The position numbers were made by a program, and so were the translations under genes. The notes under the pieces were generated by a model. That model saw only the letters and a program-made list of their open reading frames with translations. It was not told where the DNA came from and searched no databases. A stretch of 64,000 nt of DNA from Cyclina sinensis (Eukaryota; Mollusca; Bivalvia; Venerida; Veneridae), in NCBI GenBank assembly GCA_012932295.1, contig JAAONU010000019.1:23197908-23261907 (forward strand). The letters are read 5' to 3'. Below, piece after piece: positions 47,994-61,565 of this stretch. Each line of letters begins with the position of its first letter. The stretch's first letter is position 1.

Positions 47994-49348
47994 TCAAATT
48001 TTGAGACTGTTTATATTGGTTCATCAGTATCATCTTGCACAGTTACTGATCAGTTTTAGTCAGTACACAAACTATAATTTCAACCACTAAGCTGGTTAGT
48101 GTATACAAGTATGCATTACTAAATTAAACTGGCTGTGTTGTTGTACCGCACCAAATTATTTCATTAATACATACTAATTGATGGATCCCTGACCCCCTAC
48201 ATTTGCATGATTTAACAAAGTTTCACCACTATCAAGTATAAATCAAGTGAGCAGATAGTTATGTTTGTGGGTAAAACCTATTGTTATAAGATTTAAGAGT
48301 CATGCTGAGTCATGCTGTGGATCCATGAATTAACACTAACCTATATATGTACTTTAATACACAAATTCAGATCTCAAACATTTACTGGCCTTTTACCTTA
48401 ACAGCAGGGACTTTTTAATGAAAGATGACTGATTTTACTGTATAGTTCATAAATCAGTTTTTAATCTTTAAAATGTTGAAATACAATGCTAAAATCTCAT
48501 CTACACTGAAATCTTCGATGGCAGTTCAAGTTTCAAGCAACAAAATAAAGGCAAACTAAGTTAAATAACAGTGAAATGAAACCAAAAGACAGTTTCTTCA
48601 CCACAGTTGGTCCAGACTCAGATGAAGAATTTGAAGAAAAAAAACAAAAATAATGTGGCAGTTACTTTGATACAACTGATCAAAATTCACAAGACTAGCA
48701 CACTACAAATGGATGGCCTATATATTAAAGGTCACAGGTTATTTTTAGCAACAAGCGTTAATTTACACCAAATGACAAAATCTGACTGGAATACAGCTGT
48801 GTATAGCATGCATCTTTTATGTTGGTGTAATCTGCAACCAGGTACAATTATTTTCAATTATTTGAATACGACAAATTTCTTTTCTCTATTTCTAGCAAAA
48901 CAGACGAAATGACATGCATAATTGACTTCTATCCCAGTTTCTAAGCTTAAAACTAGCTGCTATTCCAATCCAAAACTTATTTGTCTAGCCTCTAACAACA
49001 TTTTTTTTATTTTGTTTTAAATCAGAGACTACAGTTTACATGAGCAAAAGAGAATCCTATAATAAACTTTTTAAAAACAAGTTTTTCAGCATTCTCCCTT
49101 CTGTTTACATACTGAAACAATTTATCCTTTGCTTCCCCTAAATTTCTAAAATGGACTAGTCCATTATATGATATGGACAGTATCATTAACCAATGGAAGG
49201 GGAACAACTGAAATATCCTGAGTGAACACTGCAGGCCATGATCAGAGTGCATGGATCTTCATACCGGTCATGCTCTGCACTGGTCACAAAAACCAGAAAT
49301 CATTATAAACAAGAGTTGTTTACATTTAAAGTAATTAATAATTCACAA

Positions 49349-49375
49349 ACACACACACACAACACACACACACAC
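49349..49375. repeat. (CA)n microsatellite
   Basis: Simple ca dinucleotide run with one interruption. Confidence 0.9.
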
Positions 49376-50449
49376 TCATTTCATACTTTGAGACAATACA
49401 TATATGCTTAAACAAATCTATGTCCATAAAACATGATTTATTTTAAAAAATTCTACTCATATCTAAATTGCAAACTTAAAAATATTTACTAGTATACCTT
49501 TTCTTCATATAATAAGGAATCATTCTTCATTAGCAAGCTATGAAAAAAGTCTTATAACACACTGGCTATAAGTTATCAACTATTTGAATTGTGCTAGATA
49601 TGATGTCTCCAACAACTGGTTAAAATGAAGATTAAACCAAGGTACATCCCATGCCATTATGAATATAACTTTTATATAAACACTTGTATTATACAAATAA
49701 AAAAAACTGATTAACAACTTATTTTTAAACTATTCTCTATTTGCTTAAAATTAAACATACATGAAATATTTCAACTTATATTCTATGTACCTGCTCAAAA
49801 AATCAATTCAAAGTGTTTTTTTAAAGCAAATTACTTAAAGTATATATGCTTTAATGTTGGAATGTATCTAATCTTTAAGGCATATATATATACCAGTAAA
49901 TATTTTCAAGTCATAAAAAATCACAGTTCTGAATGATTTGTACAATACAAACAGTGCTCCCGAGTTCTCTCCCCTGTCTGTAGGTTTCTGACATTTGTTC
50001 CATCTACATGGCATAATTAATGTATTCTCTTAAACTGATAGGACTTAGGTTCCAATTTTTTCTTTCCATGCTTAAGCCGTTATTTTTTGCCTACTACACA
50101 CAAATTGATTTATGGAATGCCATTCGTCAATTTATCATACACTTAAACCTGTGTTACTTTTAACCATTGCAATGTACAGATAGTTTAAGGTCAATGAAAT
50201 GTTAGCCTACAGACACCAGAGGAAACTGTTGAGGTATAACTATATTGCATGATAAAAATACATGCACAAGACTTGGGCTGTTAGACATTTAAAACAATTA
50301 TGCAATATTTCAAAGGTGTATAACATACATGCCAGTCACATATGGAATGATAACTTACTTGATTTTTTTTTCTCTTGTGAGAAAAAAGTCCCTGATTTAG
50401 AATTATACAACCATCTGATACAAAAACGAAACTTACAAGTTTTCTTAGT

Positions 50450-50560
50450 TTTCTACTCACACATCTTCAGTCAAAGGGGCTTAACTCTTCTCATAAACTT
50501 TTCTACTCACACTTGTTCAAAGGGGCTTAACTCTTCTCATATAAACATACAGCTGCATTT
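50450..50560. repeat. 52-base tandem near-duplication
   Basis: The block tttctactcacac...ttc, then caaaggggcttaactcttct and cataaac, occurs twice in a row. Confidence 0.9.
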
Positions 50561-52295
50561 CTTATGTTATACCTCAGAAGCACTCATTGATTTATCACAT
50601 ACATATCTGAATCTATTATTTTACAGGAAAATTATGCAACACGAAAACTTTCTAAAAATCAACACATGACATATTCATACATATCACCTGGTATACTATA
50701 TAATATTACAGGGACATTCTCTATATTAGATGATATATTTTACATCTATTTTATAGCCTTATTCACTATAAAATGAAGAATAATTCGCAATATAAAGAAG
50801 AAATGTTCGAAAAATATCTTCTTTAGACATTAGGACACACAGAAAGTGGTCCATTTGGAATAAAAGGCTGTCCACCCAAAAATTAAACAATTTTTTATAT
50901 AATGACTAATATTAATGCATACAGTTCATCTATTGCCCTTGGAATTATTCACCTACCTTGGCATCGGGTTATAACTCATTCAACATCATTCACTTTTAAA
51001 CGATTTGAAAGAAAACAGAATTCTTTTACTTTAACAGTATGCCTCTTTAATCAACTGTTATGCCATTGTTAAACCTATGTGTGCTCAATTTCTCATTCAA
51101 AAGGAAGGTGAAAACCATTTAATTCAAATATACATGTATCATACATTCAGTATTTCGCATAACAATGACCTTATTATGCATGCAAATTTCAATATTATGT
51201 ATTCTTAAACTGACACCACCTTTACCAGGATGTAACTAATATAATATCCATACCCTAGAACTGAAAAGTCAGATTTGACAGAGTACACTAGCTGAAAGAT
51301 AAACTGTACATAAGTTTACATCACTTCAGTCTTACAAGCCCAAGTCAAGTGCAATCATTAATTAAAATCTAATTAAAACATAAATGTATTACGCTAAATA
51401 TATCAGAAATACTCTGACCTTCACATTGGAAAGGAAATATTTTACTCTATATCGAGGGCACAGTACAAAACTATAGTAACTTCATGTAAAGTAAGGAGAT
51501 GCAATATTTCTGCTCTGAGCCCTTGGTATGCTCTCATCAAGATTGACTCTACTAAAAAATTGTTTCATCAAACATTCACATAAAGAATAACTACAAAATA
51601 TATATATAAATCTTTTTTTCATCCATTTCTGGTTAAGATATCATTTTTACTGTTTTCTTGCTAATTCTATTCTTCTATCAATTTTCAAAATTTTTCAGAA
51701 TTTCAGAAATAACTACACAAAAATATTCAAGATAATTTAATAAAAGTGCAATTCCAAAGTGGGCCAAACAAATGCCGTTGCATTTTAAAGGTTGTTTAAC
51801 AATAACACCTGTTACAGCTACCAAGTAACTTCAATCTGTTTGACTTTAAATGTACCTATCTCGTCTACTTCTTCCTTGTGAACTCCACAGTACTACTGGT
51901 ACTGACTAAAACTGTCTCAAGGTTATCTTGACAAAATTTATCCTATTACTGGGGTATCTAACTATTCAACATATACCCTGACCTCCCTTTAATCTAGACA
52001 TGGACTTGTCTATTTTAAAACTGAGAAAGACCCATGTGGTAATTAAAACTTTGACCTGTACAGCAAATAATTATAAAATATCAATTTCAGACGATGTCGC
52101 TGAATGCAAACTGGCTCCAAAGTTTTGACGATAATACTGACTTTTACCCTTAAAGTTGTGTTTTTCCTCTTATGGTGGGCTAATCAAAAAATTCAAAACA
52201 AAGGTAAAAGGTCAGGTACACATACTTCTGTCAAGATAACCCCAAGACTTAAGGTGAAGAACCTAGTTTTTAATAAAAGCAAAAGCTAAGACTGT

Positions 52296-55200
52296 CTATA
52301 GTATATGCTTGGGTCGCTGATTAATAGGCATTGCCGACTGTTTGTGGGATTTGGTGTTAATGGCCGACGGCTGTGAACGCTTTGGAAGACAAGCAGACGA
52401 TGACGTATCCATTGCTTCATAACCACCTTCAGCGCCTCCGTTTGATGCCCCTGGCATGTCGTAATCAACCATTGGGCTGTGACTGAAAATACAACACATG
52501 TTACTGGTTTATGGATTCTGTTTAAATAATGTACAATATATGGGTCAAAAAGTAAGCATTAAACTAGTGTTGATAGGCAAATCTTCCATTTTTTCTTTTT
52601 TTTTGCTAAGTGCTGAGAACCTTAAACCCAGTCCAAGACACACCAGTATTAGACACAGTATATTTAACCATTAGGTAAGTAAGGATAACCATATATGTAT
52701 GTTATTTACAAACAAATAAAAAAAATAAGCAAGGATTTTTTTCCCAATCATGCTTTATCAGAATGGAAGAAAACACTTAATAGATAAACCAGCAATGGCA
52801 AATGTTTTTTTGTTAAAGAAGAAGCCAGGGAGATGTAAAGTGATGAAATGGTATGCACAACAATCTATTAATAGATCAATACAGAGACCCTGTATATGTT
52901 GACTTACTTTGAACTCAAACAATCCAGTCATTGGTTTGTGGTCACTCTCTTTGAACGAAGGTCGACTTTTATAGTGTAACAACTAAAATAATGGAACAAT
53001 TTCAAAGCAAATTCTTCAACCTTGACAGTGTTATAGAAATATAACAATACTTCCACATAAAGCTTAATACTACATGTAAATATTCCATCAATGAAACTCA
53101 CTGGCTGTTCACAATTACAAATAAATAAACCAAAAAAATATGACCTTGACCTTTAAGAGAAGGAATATGGTGCTGGTGGAGATTGAAAATGAAAACTACA
53201 TCAACTTGACTTCATAATAAGATAGATTATATTAATATTTATGATAGCAAAATCTTATACAAGGTTTTCAAGAAAAATGTTTATCATTACACAATTAAAC
53301 AAATAACATTACACAATAGGAAAATGCATTCAACAGCAAGTCAAGGGCTGAATACCAACATAAAGTCAGTCACACACATACTAGAAACATAGTTGTGACC
53401 CTTAACATGCTTGTATGTTATAAATAATGTATACATAAGTTTAATGCCTTAACTTTAATCTAATTAAGAAGGTATACATCTGTGTTTTCACACCATCTTT
53501 ATTCCCAAGTCAATAAATGAACATGTTAGAAAGTATATTTATTGAAACCTGTCACATGCAAGACTTTAATATTGATACTATAAAGAAAAGTTAACATCAA
53601 AATCCTGTTGCAACATTTTATAACAGTAAGCAACTAGGTAAAAGATTTCTGTCATTTCTAAAAAGCAGACCAACTGAATTACTGCAATGTAACTTATTGT
53701 GAAACTCTTTGTTCTTAGCTTCTTGATAATATTTTGACATTATATGCATATTAAGGGACTCAGCTTTGTTCCTAATATCAGTGTGTAACAACATTTATCA
53801 TTTACATGTTAGTAAACAGTGTCAGAACATATATCAATTTGTATGGATTAAATTTAAATGGCTTTTAAAACATTTAGTTAGAGATGCAAAAGAATGCAGC
53901 ATAAAGCAAGGCTTAATATGACCTTGTCTTCTTTGCTTCAAAGGTCAAGGTCACTCCTTTAATAGGTTACTGTAAACTAAATTTTGAAATAAAATGTTTC
54001 AGAAACAAATGTTACAAATGCTTAAAATGGCAGCATTCTTGATTCTTTCAGCTGTTTGGGAATAACACTCCTGGTAGTTTGGGTGAAAAATGAAAGTAAA
54101 AGCGTTTCTAAGGAATTCTGCACATAGGTTAATGTCAAGGGGAAGGGATACAGTGCATTGTGCTTATTTCTGTATTACAACAATTTTGGGTATAGTAAAA
54201 ATGAGATTTTACATATGGCAGTTACTGGACTTTTAATTGTAATAAATAATTTAGCTAATATTAAAAGTATCTTTAATTCTAACATTCAAAAATGATAGTT
54301 AAAATAAAACATAGCCTAGCATATACATAGCGAGACTAAAAGAGCTTCAAAATGTCTGCAAACTCATGTATTTCCCTTAATAATCTCCCCTGGCAATGCT
54401 TCCAGTAACATCAAAACTTAACATAATCCCTACCCTGCTAAATTTTTAATCTGAACTTTTTGGAAACACCACTTGTATTTATAGGATTATTGATGAAAGA
54501 TCTGGAAACTTATCAAATAAAACAAAACAGACAGATGTACAGTCTAGTAAGTCTGGAACGGACACAAAAGCAAAATCATGAGGGCCATGATGGCCCTAAA
54601 TCGCTCACCTGAGTACAACTGCTAAAAACAACAAGTGCAATTTATGGATTTATTATCAATTTAAATGAAAGAACCAGAAAATGTTGCATGCCAATATCAA
54701 AGTTTCAGACTGTTGGGTTTTTCTAAAAGACCATGAATGGTTTCCATGTCTTTGTAACTTACTTTGTATTATTTTGGTTAAACATGTGACCTCTTTTGGG
54801 GCAAAAAGAATTTAACGGATATAATCTGAATATTCTTAGTAGATGTTCACAAGACAATACTTACATGACAAATTTCAGAAGTCTCAGTCTTATGGTTTCT
54901 AAGAAGTAGATTTCTGAAGAGTTGGTCTGTATAAGTAAGTCTATGTAAAACATTTGATCCAAGGGACAGAGAAAACAATGACCAAAGTGACAGGTTGAAA
55001 ATCATCGCTGAGGTCAAACGGGCAATGTTACATGCAAAATTTCATAACTCTAGGCCTTGTGCTTTCAAACAAGATTAGTTTTAAAGATTTTCCTATATAT
55101 TTCTTTATTAAACATGAACCCTTAGGTGAAGCAAATAATGATCCAAGGGGCATTATTTGAACAATCTTGGTAAATCTACTTGGCAAAATTTCACAACTCT

Positions 55201-58200
55201 GGGCCTTGTGGTTTCAGAAAATGAGTTTCCATTATATTTCTATGTAAAATATGTGACCCCAAGGGATGGAGCCAAAACAGACTCCAGGGACATTGTTTGG
55301 ACAATCTTGGTAGAGTACCATGAGATAATTCTACACATTACAATTCAGAAGACTTGGTCTTATGGTTTCTGGTTAAAAGTCTAGGTAAAACAGGGCGGAG
55401 CCAAAAATGACGAAAGAAGCAAAGTTTGAACAATCTTGGTAGAGGTCCACTTGATAATGTTTTGAGCAAAATTTTAGAACTATGGGCTTTGTGGTTTCCT
55501 AAAAGAAGAATTTTAAAGGTTTTCCTATATTTTTCTGTTTAAAACAAACAAAGTCCACTAGACAATGCTACATACCCAAATATCAGACTTCAATGCCTGG
55601 TTGTTTTAGACAAGAAGATTTTTAAAGTCTTTTGTTTCTGTTGCTAAAGCAACTTGACATTTGCATGGAATGGTATTCTTTGAACAATTCTGCTTCAGCT
55701 TTATGCAAGAAACATCCCTGCCCAGTTTCCTCAACTCAGACCAAGTGGTTTAGGAGGATATGTTTAAAATTAAAAGTTGATGACACTCAGGGTGATCACA
55801 AAAGCTCTCCTTCAGCACATGCTGCTTAGGTGAGCTAACAACTCTGGTTAGCAGTGTAATAACCAAACAAATCTAAAAACAATTCAGATGCTGTACTTTA
55901 TAAATATTTTTAGTTCCTATCAGATGCAATATAACCAAAAAAATGATTTTAAAAAACATTATCAGGTCCAATGCTCATTCTAAGAACCATCTTTCAACTG
56001 CTCATAGTTTTTTTCCTTAATAACATCCATTTCAATGACTTACATTGATATCAAAGCTTGCTGCTACAGGCTTGTGATCTCCCTTGTTATAGGCTGGACT
56101 GTAGTACTTTCTCTTTGTAAGATGAAGACCTTCAATATCATCATGGGTTTTGTACAAGATTCTATCACACCAGGCTGGAATTCGTTGCTTCTCACTGTAA
56201 AAGTTGAAAATCATAATGAGAGTAAAACATAAAGAGGTCAACAGCTTCTTTGCATCAGTTATGTGGTGGATCAGTGGTTTTGTGATAGCACAAAGGACTT
56301 TTAATGTAGCTGTCACAAGTTCAATTCCCTTCTCCTTCACTTGAAGTAATAACTGCAGTTTTGGTTGTAACATTTAAAATGAACTGCAAAGTATCACTGA
56401 AAGACACTGAGCATATTAAAGTGGGATCACTTTTCTATATTGCACTGTTCCCCACATTGACCCCAGCTCAGTCATATAATGAACTGGTACCAATGATAAA
56501 GTCAATCAGACAAGTCTAAGTTATCTTTATTAAAACTTCCAACTGTTATGACATAAAATGATGCAGAGAAAGACAGTTTACTGAATCGTTTTACACTGAT
56601 ATCCTTCAAAAAGACTGCATAAACAGAGGTGATTAATGGAAAAGTAATATTTCATAAACATTTTACAAAAACTGCAGAAGTTGTTTGCACTTGAAAATGT
56701 TAACAGACTAACTGACTGAGCTACATTATGAGTCTTGTAAACCTCCAGCAATATTTGTTTTCAGGAGTAAAATAAGGAGTTACAGGCTAACAGGTTTTAC
56801 CTGGTGTCATATCTGTCAGTGTCCTTGTCAAATTTGTATGTAGGTTTGAAGTTGATTGGCCCCTCCTGGAAGTCCACTAAAATCAGACCCTCTTGTTGAG
56901 CTTGTTTTAACTTAAAAAATACAAGCCATTTAATATCTATAACACATGCCTCACAGTTACTGTTTTAACAAAGTCACATGCAAACCAAAATAACAGAATT
57001 GTCATGAAATTAGCTTAATTGAGTGTTAAAAAAATGGCCAGGTTTAAAACATTATCTTGTGTGAGGTATTTCATGTTACCACTACAGAACACTTCACTTA
57101 AACTTTTGCACCAGTTTTGTCATTGATGTATTACTGAAAACATGAACTGCAGTAAAATGCAGTCTTTTTTAAGATTTATCTCAATGAATTCAAATGACAG
57201 CACAGAAACAACAAATAAACTACAAGATTAAAACTAACCTGGTCATGTTTGAGCAATTTGTCTAATTCATTTGCCTCTATATGTTTTAAAACAGCTTCCC
57301 GTGATATGTTTTCAAGACGACAGTTCAGATCTCCCATCCAAAATACATAGCTATAAAACAGAAATATTAGAGCTCACTAACAGTACAGAATTCTAAAATC
57401 TGTCAACATCCGACACAAGATGATTCTTAAAAATTTGTGTCTACACAAGAACATTTGATACTGCCAAATATCTTCATCATATTTATTCAAACTTTTCAAG
57501 CGTTAAAATAATGGCTACTTGTACTTATCAAATTTTAACCAACTGCAGAAATTGGGGATCTATATTTTAAACTGTTACATACTATACACAGAAACTAAAG
57601 GTAAATTTAAAAGTCTGTTTTCAAGAAGAACTGTTCATTTTGTACATTAACTGAACACAATTTAAGAACATGTGCAACACCTACTCATGGTCTAGAATAT
57701 TTTCCACATCAGGATCTCTGAACTTCTGTGTACTTAACACGACATTGTAATCCTGTAAATATACCAACAGCTTGGTTTAGTCTTATTTACTCAATACTAC
57801 CCATGCTATCTGTATCAACAATCTACTTTTTTTAACAGGTATGCATGTATTGGCATATTTCAAAATACAAATATATCCATTACAATCATCTCATCCAAAA
57901 ACTTGTTCTTGACTAGAAAAGAAAATCACTTTAAACCACCAAAGTCTGCCTGGTTATGTTTCGCAACTAAAACAAATTTTCCTTACAATTTCTTTCAAGT
58001 TATGAAAATGTTCAAGTACATATAAACTTTATTTTATAATTCCTGACAATAGCCAGATAAAAAATGTTTTGGTATTAGCATTCTTTGAATTGCTTATTTT
58101 TGTAAAAACGTGTTTTCCTGGCAACATTCCTGTTGCTTGTATTAGTCTATTATATTGCCATCAAACAAGAGAGCAGAGTTGTGCACTAAAGGTAGTCTTA

Positions 58201-61200
58201 TTTAGTAAAGTTACACACTCAAATTTTTTCTACTACGGGGCTAAACAAAAAATAACAAGGCAAACAATTACCATTCCTGTAGAAATTAATCAACGACTTT
58301 TAATTAGTATGAAAAGTATTGCTAGATGTTCTTGTTTTGGTCTAACAAAGGCTTATTTCTCCTTTTAGACAGCGTCAGCGTTACTTTCATTTCAACATCA
58401 GCCATTTTGCTATGAGTGCTAAAGCGCATCCCGGGCCGTACCGCACCGTATTAAATTATGCTCAATCGGCGTATACTACTCGTTCTTTCTTTAACATTAT
58501 TTTATGTTTTTAAATAACAGAATGTTTGGCAATAAGTTAATATTTAATTTTTTTTCAATTAAAACATCACTTTAAAAACTGTAAATCGCAATTATTGCTT
58601 CAAGTCACGCTAACAATAATGTTAAATTCTCACATTTAAAAAACTGTGAAATTTAGTAAAGGGGTCTCACTAATGAACAGACTGTTATTTCAATGATACT
58701 CGCTTATAAGACGCATTTTTAGGTACCCACCAACCTCCCAAGCCAGCTTTTGAATACTCTGATTCTATACTTGTTACATTTAACAACAGGCTTCTCTTTA
58801 CAAACACTTGTAATGATATAGCCTGCATCCGTACAACTTTTATCTGAAAAAAAATATAAACACAATAATTTTTTTCAAACAGCAATGCAATTGTATAAAT
58901 TAATCATGGGCAGTCATATTCTATTTAAAGCTACTGACTCACAGAATTAAGCTTAAAAACATTTTTCTCTAAAATTAAGAAGTTAATATACTGTAGAAAA
59001 AAGCACAATTTTATGCTTCTATACATCATGAAAACTAAGAAAAAAGAATTTAGTTTCAACCGGATTCAAACCCATGCTCTTCCAGTCAGTAAATAAACAG
59101 CTGTGAGCTAACCCACTAGGCCACAGTGACTTGTTACTTCCATGATGCAAAGCTAACAATATAAACCTAGTACCTATCCTGTGACTTATGGGGTACAATT
59201 TTAATCAATTAAATCATGTAAAACTTTGATATGATGTGTTTTTGTAACAAAAAAATGAGACAGTAACTTAGTTTAGATACGCTCTTCACAATATTACAAC
59301 TAGATTTTCTATACGTAGAAACAGTTCCTTTGTTTGCATTGTTGACCTGTCCTTGAGTCAGTTGCTTTAATATAAGTAGATATCAAAGATATTACCCAAC
59401 TTTTTCTTTTTCAACTTTTTATTTTAGACTTTACTGCAGAATGAGAATAATGTTCTGTAGCTTTTTGTCATTTTGCACAGCAACAGCTATCAAAACTCAC
59501 ACAAGGACAACAATGGTATATTTCAATTCTAGGAAACAATTTAAATTGTTATACAGTGTGTTTTCTAAGTATATTAAGCAGATAAGAATTTGAGATAGCT
59601 AAGGGAAGTAAAAGCTGAATTTTGTTGACTGGTCTTCAAACATACAGTAACTAAGCTGATTTTTTTACTCAATCTTCAAACATACAGTAACTTCAATTCT
59701 TCCCATTCTGAATTCTTACCCTGACATAGTCCAGTTTGCCAAAATCATCTGTAAGTCTGCTGGTCCACTGGTTGTCTTTCATGTCTTTATCTGTTGGATC
59801 TAACTCTTGAAAACTATAATTAAACACAGGAATTCAACTTAATAATAATTTTTTTAAGTTACTCAAGGGGATATCTGTTAAATGTTCCCTGTAGGGCTCT
59901 AACATTCAAAGAAACTTAAAAACAGAAGAAATCAATGCTATATTTTTTCAAACTGTTTCTCTTACCAGGTTTTGGTGCTCAGTTTAATATTCTGGCAAAC
60001 TGGATTTAAATTCGACCAGATGTTTTAGAAAACACTGATACCTTAACAGTACTGCCAATCTCTTATTCAGTTATGATACATACATATATCAAGCATGTTT
60101 ATATTATTGAATATAGAAATAAAAATTCAGAATTACTAGTATATTTAAATTATATTCTTCCCTATTTTGTGTATTTGAAGACAAAAAAATCAAGAAGTTA
60201 CCCTATGCCATAGATATCAGGAAGCTGTTGTTGTTTGAGATCAAGAAGTTCTGTAAGATCTTTTGGTGGCCCAGCAGCACCAACATTCCACGTACACAGA
60301 AACAATCTGCAGGATACAAGAAACACTCTATTCAGATAAGAACTTCAGAGGTGATGCAGGGACTGTTTAGGGACTTTTTGGTATCAAACCTTTTTGGGCC
60401 AAAACTATTTCTACCAGTTGGGTCCTAGCAAATTGCTAGTCCAAATAATTGTACTAAAAAAGTTGAATATCGTGTTATTTTTTGAATGGTTGATATCCGT
60501 CTCCAGAGTACAAACCAGAAAGGATTCAAAATGTGGTGGAAATTTTTCCTTCTTTGCATATGAAATGCCCAACAAAATTTGTTGGGCACTGATTTGTGCA
60601 AAAACTATGAAACATACGAGCAAAAAATATACATGTGGCTAAAGAGTTGAATTTTCTGCTTGAGATGATGTATGTTTCAAATAGGTTTGTTGAAAAATAT
60701 GTCTGAAGTGGCAGATAAGAAAATGACAGATTTTACACACTAAAATCCATTATTGAAAAAATGGCCGCAGCGGTAAACATTTAACCGCTGTATGTGAACC
60801 CTGAACTGTGAATTGAGATTAAGGGCATTAAATCTATCCTAATTTTTAAGCGACAAGGCCAATGACATGCACGGAAAAAGTTTATCATTTACAGCTTTCA
60901 TAACGGTTTATTGACAGTTTAAAATAGAGCACTGTTTTCATTGGCTATTGCATTCTCAGTGCGCCCACACCCCATCAGATAACGCTGATGTAAACAATAG
61001 ACTGATGTAGGTTTTACAGCATCTTTTTCGCTTTTTGGGGGTTTTGTGGAACAGATTCAAACAGAATAGAGTATTTAAATATGTTTCCCAATGTGCAAAT
61101 GTAAAATGACCGTTAATCAGTTGTAAAAAATAGGGATTTCACAAAATCCATTTTCCACCACTATTTTGGTGGTTTCTGGTTGAGAGTAAAGGCAGCATCC

Positions 61201-61565
61201 TGCCTGAAGTCGCATTATTGAGACTAAGCAAATTGCCTGAATCAAAAACTATCTGATAACCATCTTTGACGTAATACTTTTGTAGTGGACATCGTACTTG
61301 CTGCTGAGCTAGCTCTTTGACAACATGGTTAGAATGTCTGGAAAGTTTGTTAAGTTAAGCAATGTAATCTAAGTTTACTACTTGAATGGGTGTCTGAAAC
61401 CAAAGTCATTGGCCAGGTTACTTTACTTCATAAAGACACTTGCATTCTTATGAAATAATATTTAATTCACTTCAGATGATACACCTACCTAAGCGTCTGG
61501 TATTTTTCGGAAGTGTTGCCGAGATGAACATGGTGGAGTTTCTCCGACACCTTCTGTACTGACAT
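52296..61565 (-). CDS. Inositol polyphosphate 5-phosphatase, INPP5K/SKIP-like
   Basis: The enzyme removes the 5-phosphate of phosphoinositides or inositol phosphates. Exons (minus): 61489-61565 (start ATG, MSVQKVSEKL), 60202-60306, 59720-59813, 58727-58843, 57685-57752, 57239-57350, 56801-56910, 56044-56194, 52908-52982, and a terminal exon from 52482. Borders and phases agree through 52908. Family motifs in order: LCTWNVGAAGPP, FQELD, VRMQAISLQVFVK, GLGGWW, FWMGDLNCRLE, GPINFKPTYKFD...YDT, EKQRIPAWCDRILY, GDHKPVAASF and SDHKPMTGLF. Two oddities stand out. The exon with GNKGxV and HLxAH, expected between 58727 and 57752, is not there. DHKP is present twice. From the last phase the terminal exon gives only SQPNG and a stop at 52465-52467. 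The longer frame to 52296 (SPMVDYDMPGASNGG...) would need two carried-over bases, so an exon may be missing there also. No SKICH domain is seen. An in-frame upstream ATG at 61703 is less likely as start. Confidence 0.85.
53000..56030 (-). other. Large intron of the phosphatase gene
   Basis: Intron between exons 56044-56194 and 52908-52982, with donor gtaagt and acceptor attttag. It contains the composite repeat at 54570-55850. Confidence 0.7.
54570..55850. mobile_element. Bivalve-type composite repeat with tandem degenerate units
   Basis: It opens with atcgctcacctgag (54600) and closes with gcttaggtgagctaac (55824), an inverted pair. Inside, units of about 130-140 bases recur with aacaatcttggtaga.gtcca, then ataa, aatttca.aactctgggcctt, tgtggtttc and atgtgacccca.ggg (for example near 55160, 55300 and 55432). 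No coding sequence. Confidence 0.7.
56262..56331 (+). mobile_element. tRNA-Lys-like SINE head
   Basis: GTGGTGGATCAGTGGTTTTGTG (A-box region), an anticodon loop ACTTTTAATG region reading TTT (Lys), then CACAAGTTCAATTCCCTTC (B-box like). It lies in an intron of the phosphatase gene, antisense to it. Confidence 0.5.
59060..59132 (-). mobile_element. tRNA-like SINE head
   Basis: On the minus strand: TGTGGCCTAGTGGGTTAGCTC (A-box like) and CATGGGTTTGAATCCGGTT (B-box like). It lies in an intron of the phosphatase gene, in the same orientation as the gene. Confidence 0.6.

Larger units (their letters stand above)
45920..52295 (-). other. Probable long 3' UTR of the 5-phosphatase gene
   Basis: About 6.4 kb of A/C-rich forward strand (T/G-rich in the transcript) with few CG dinucleotides and no recognised protein on either strand. 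It is bounded by the terminal exon acceptor at 52483 and the AATAAA at 45938-45943. It includes a three-copy 25-base repeat (47914-47993), a (CA)n run (about 49349-49375) and a 52-base near-duplication (50450-50560). The UTR call is inference. Confidence 0.35.

Noticed and set aside
60541..60575. Palindrome tgcccaacaaaatttgttgggca
   Set aside because: Short, odd-length near-palindrome in an intron with AT core; common by chance at this size.
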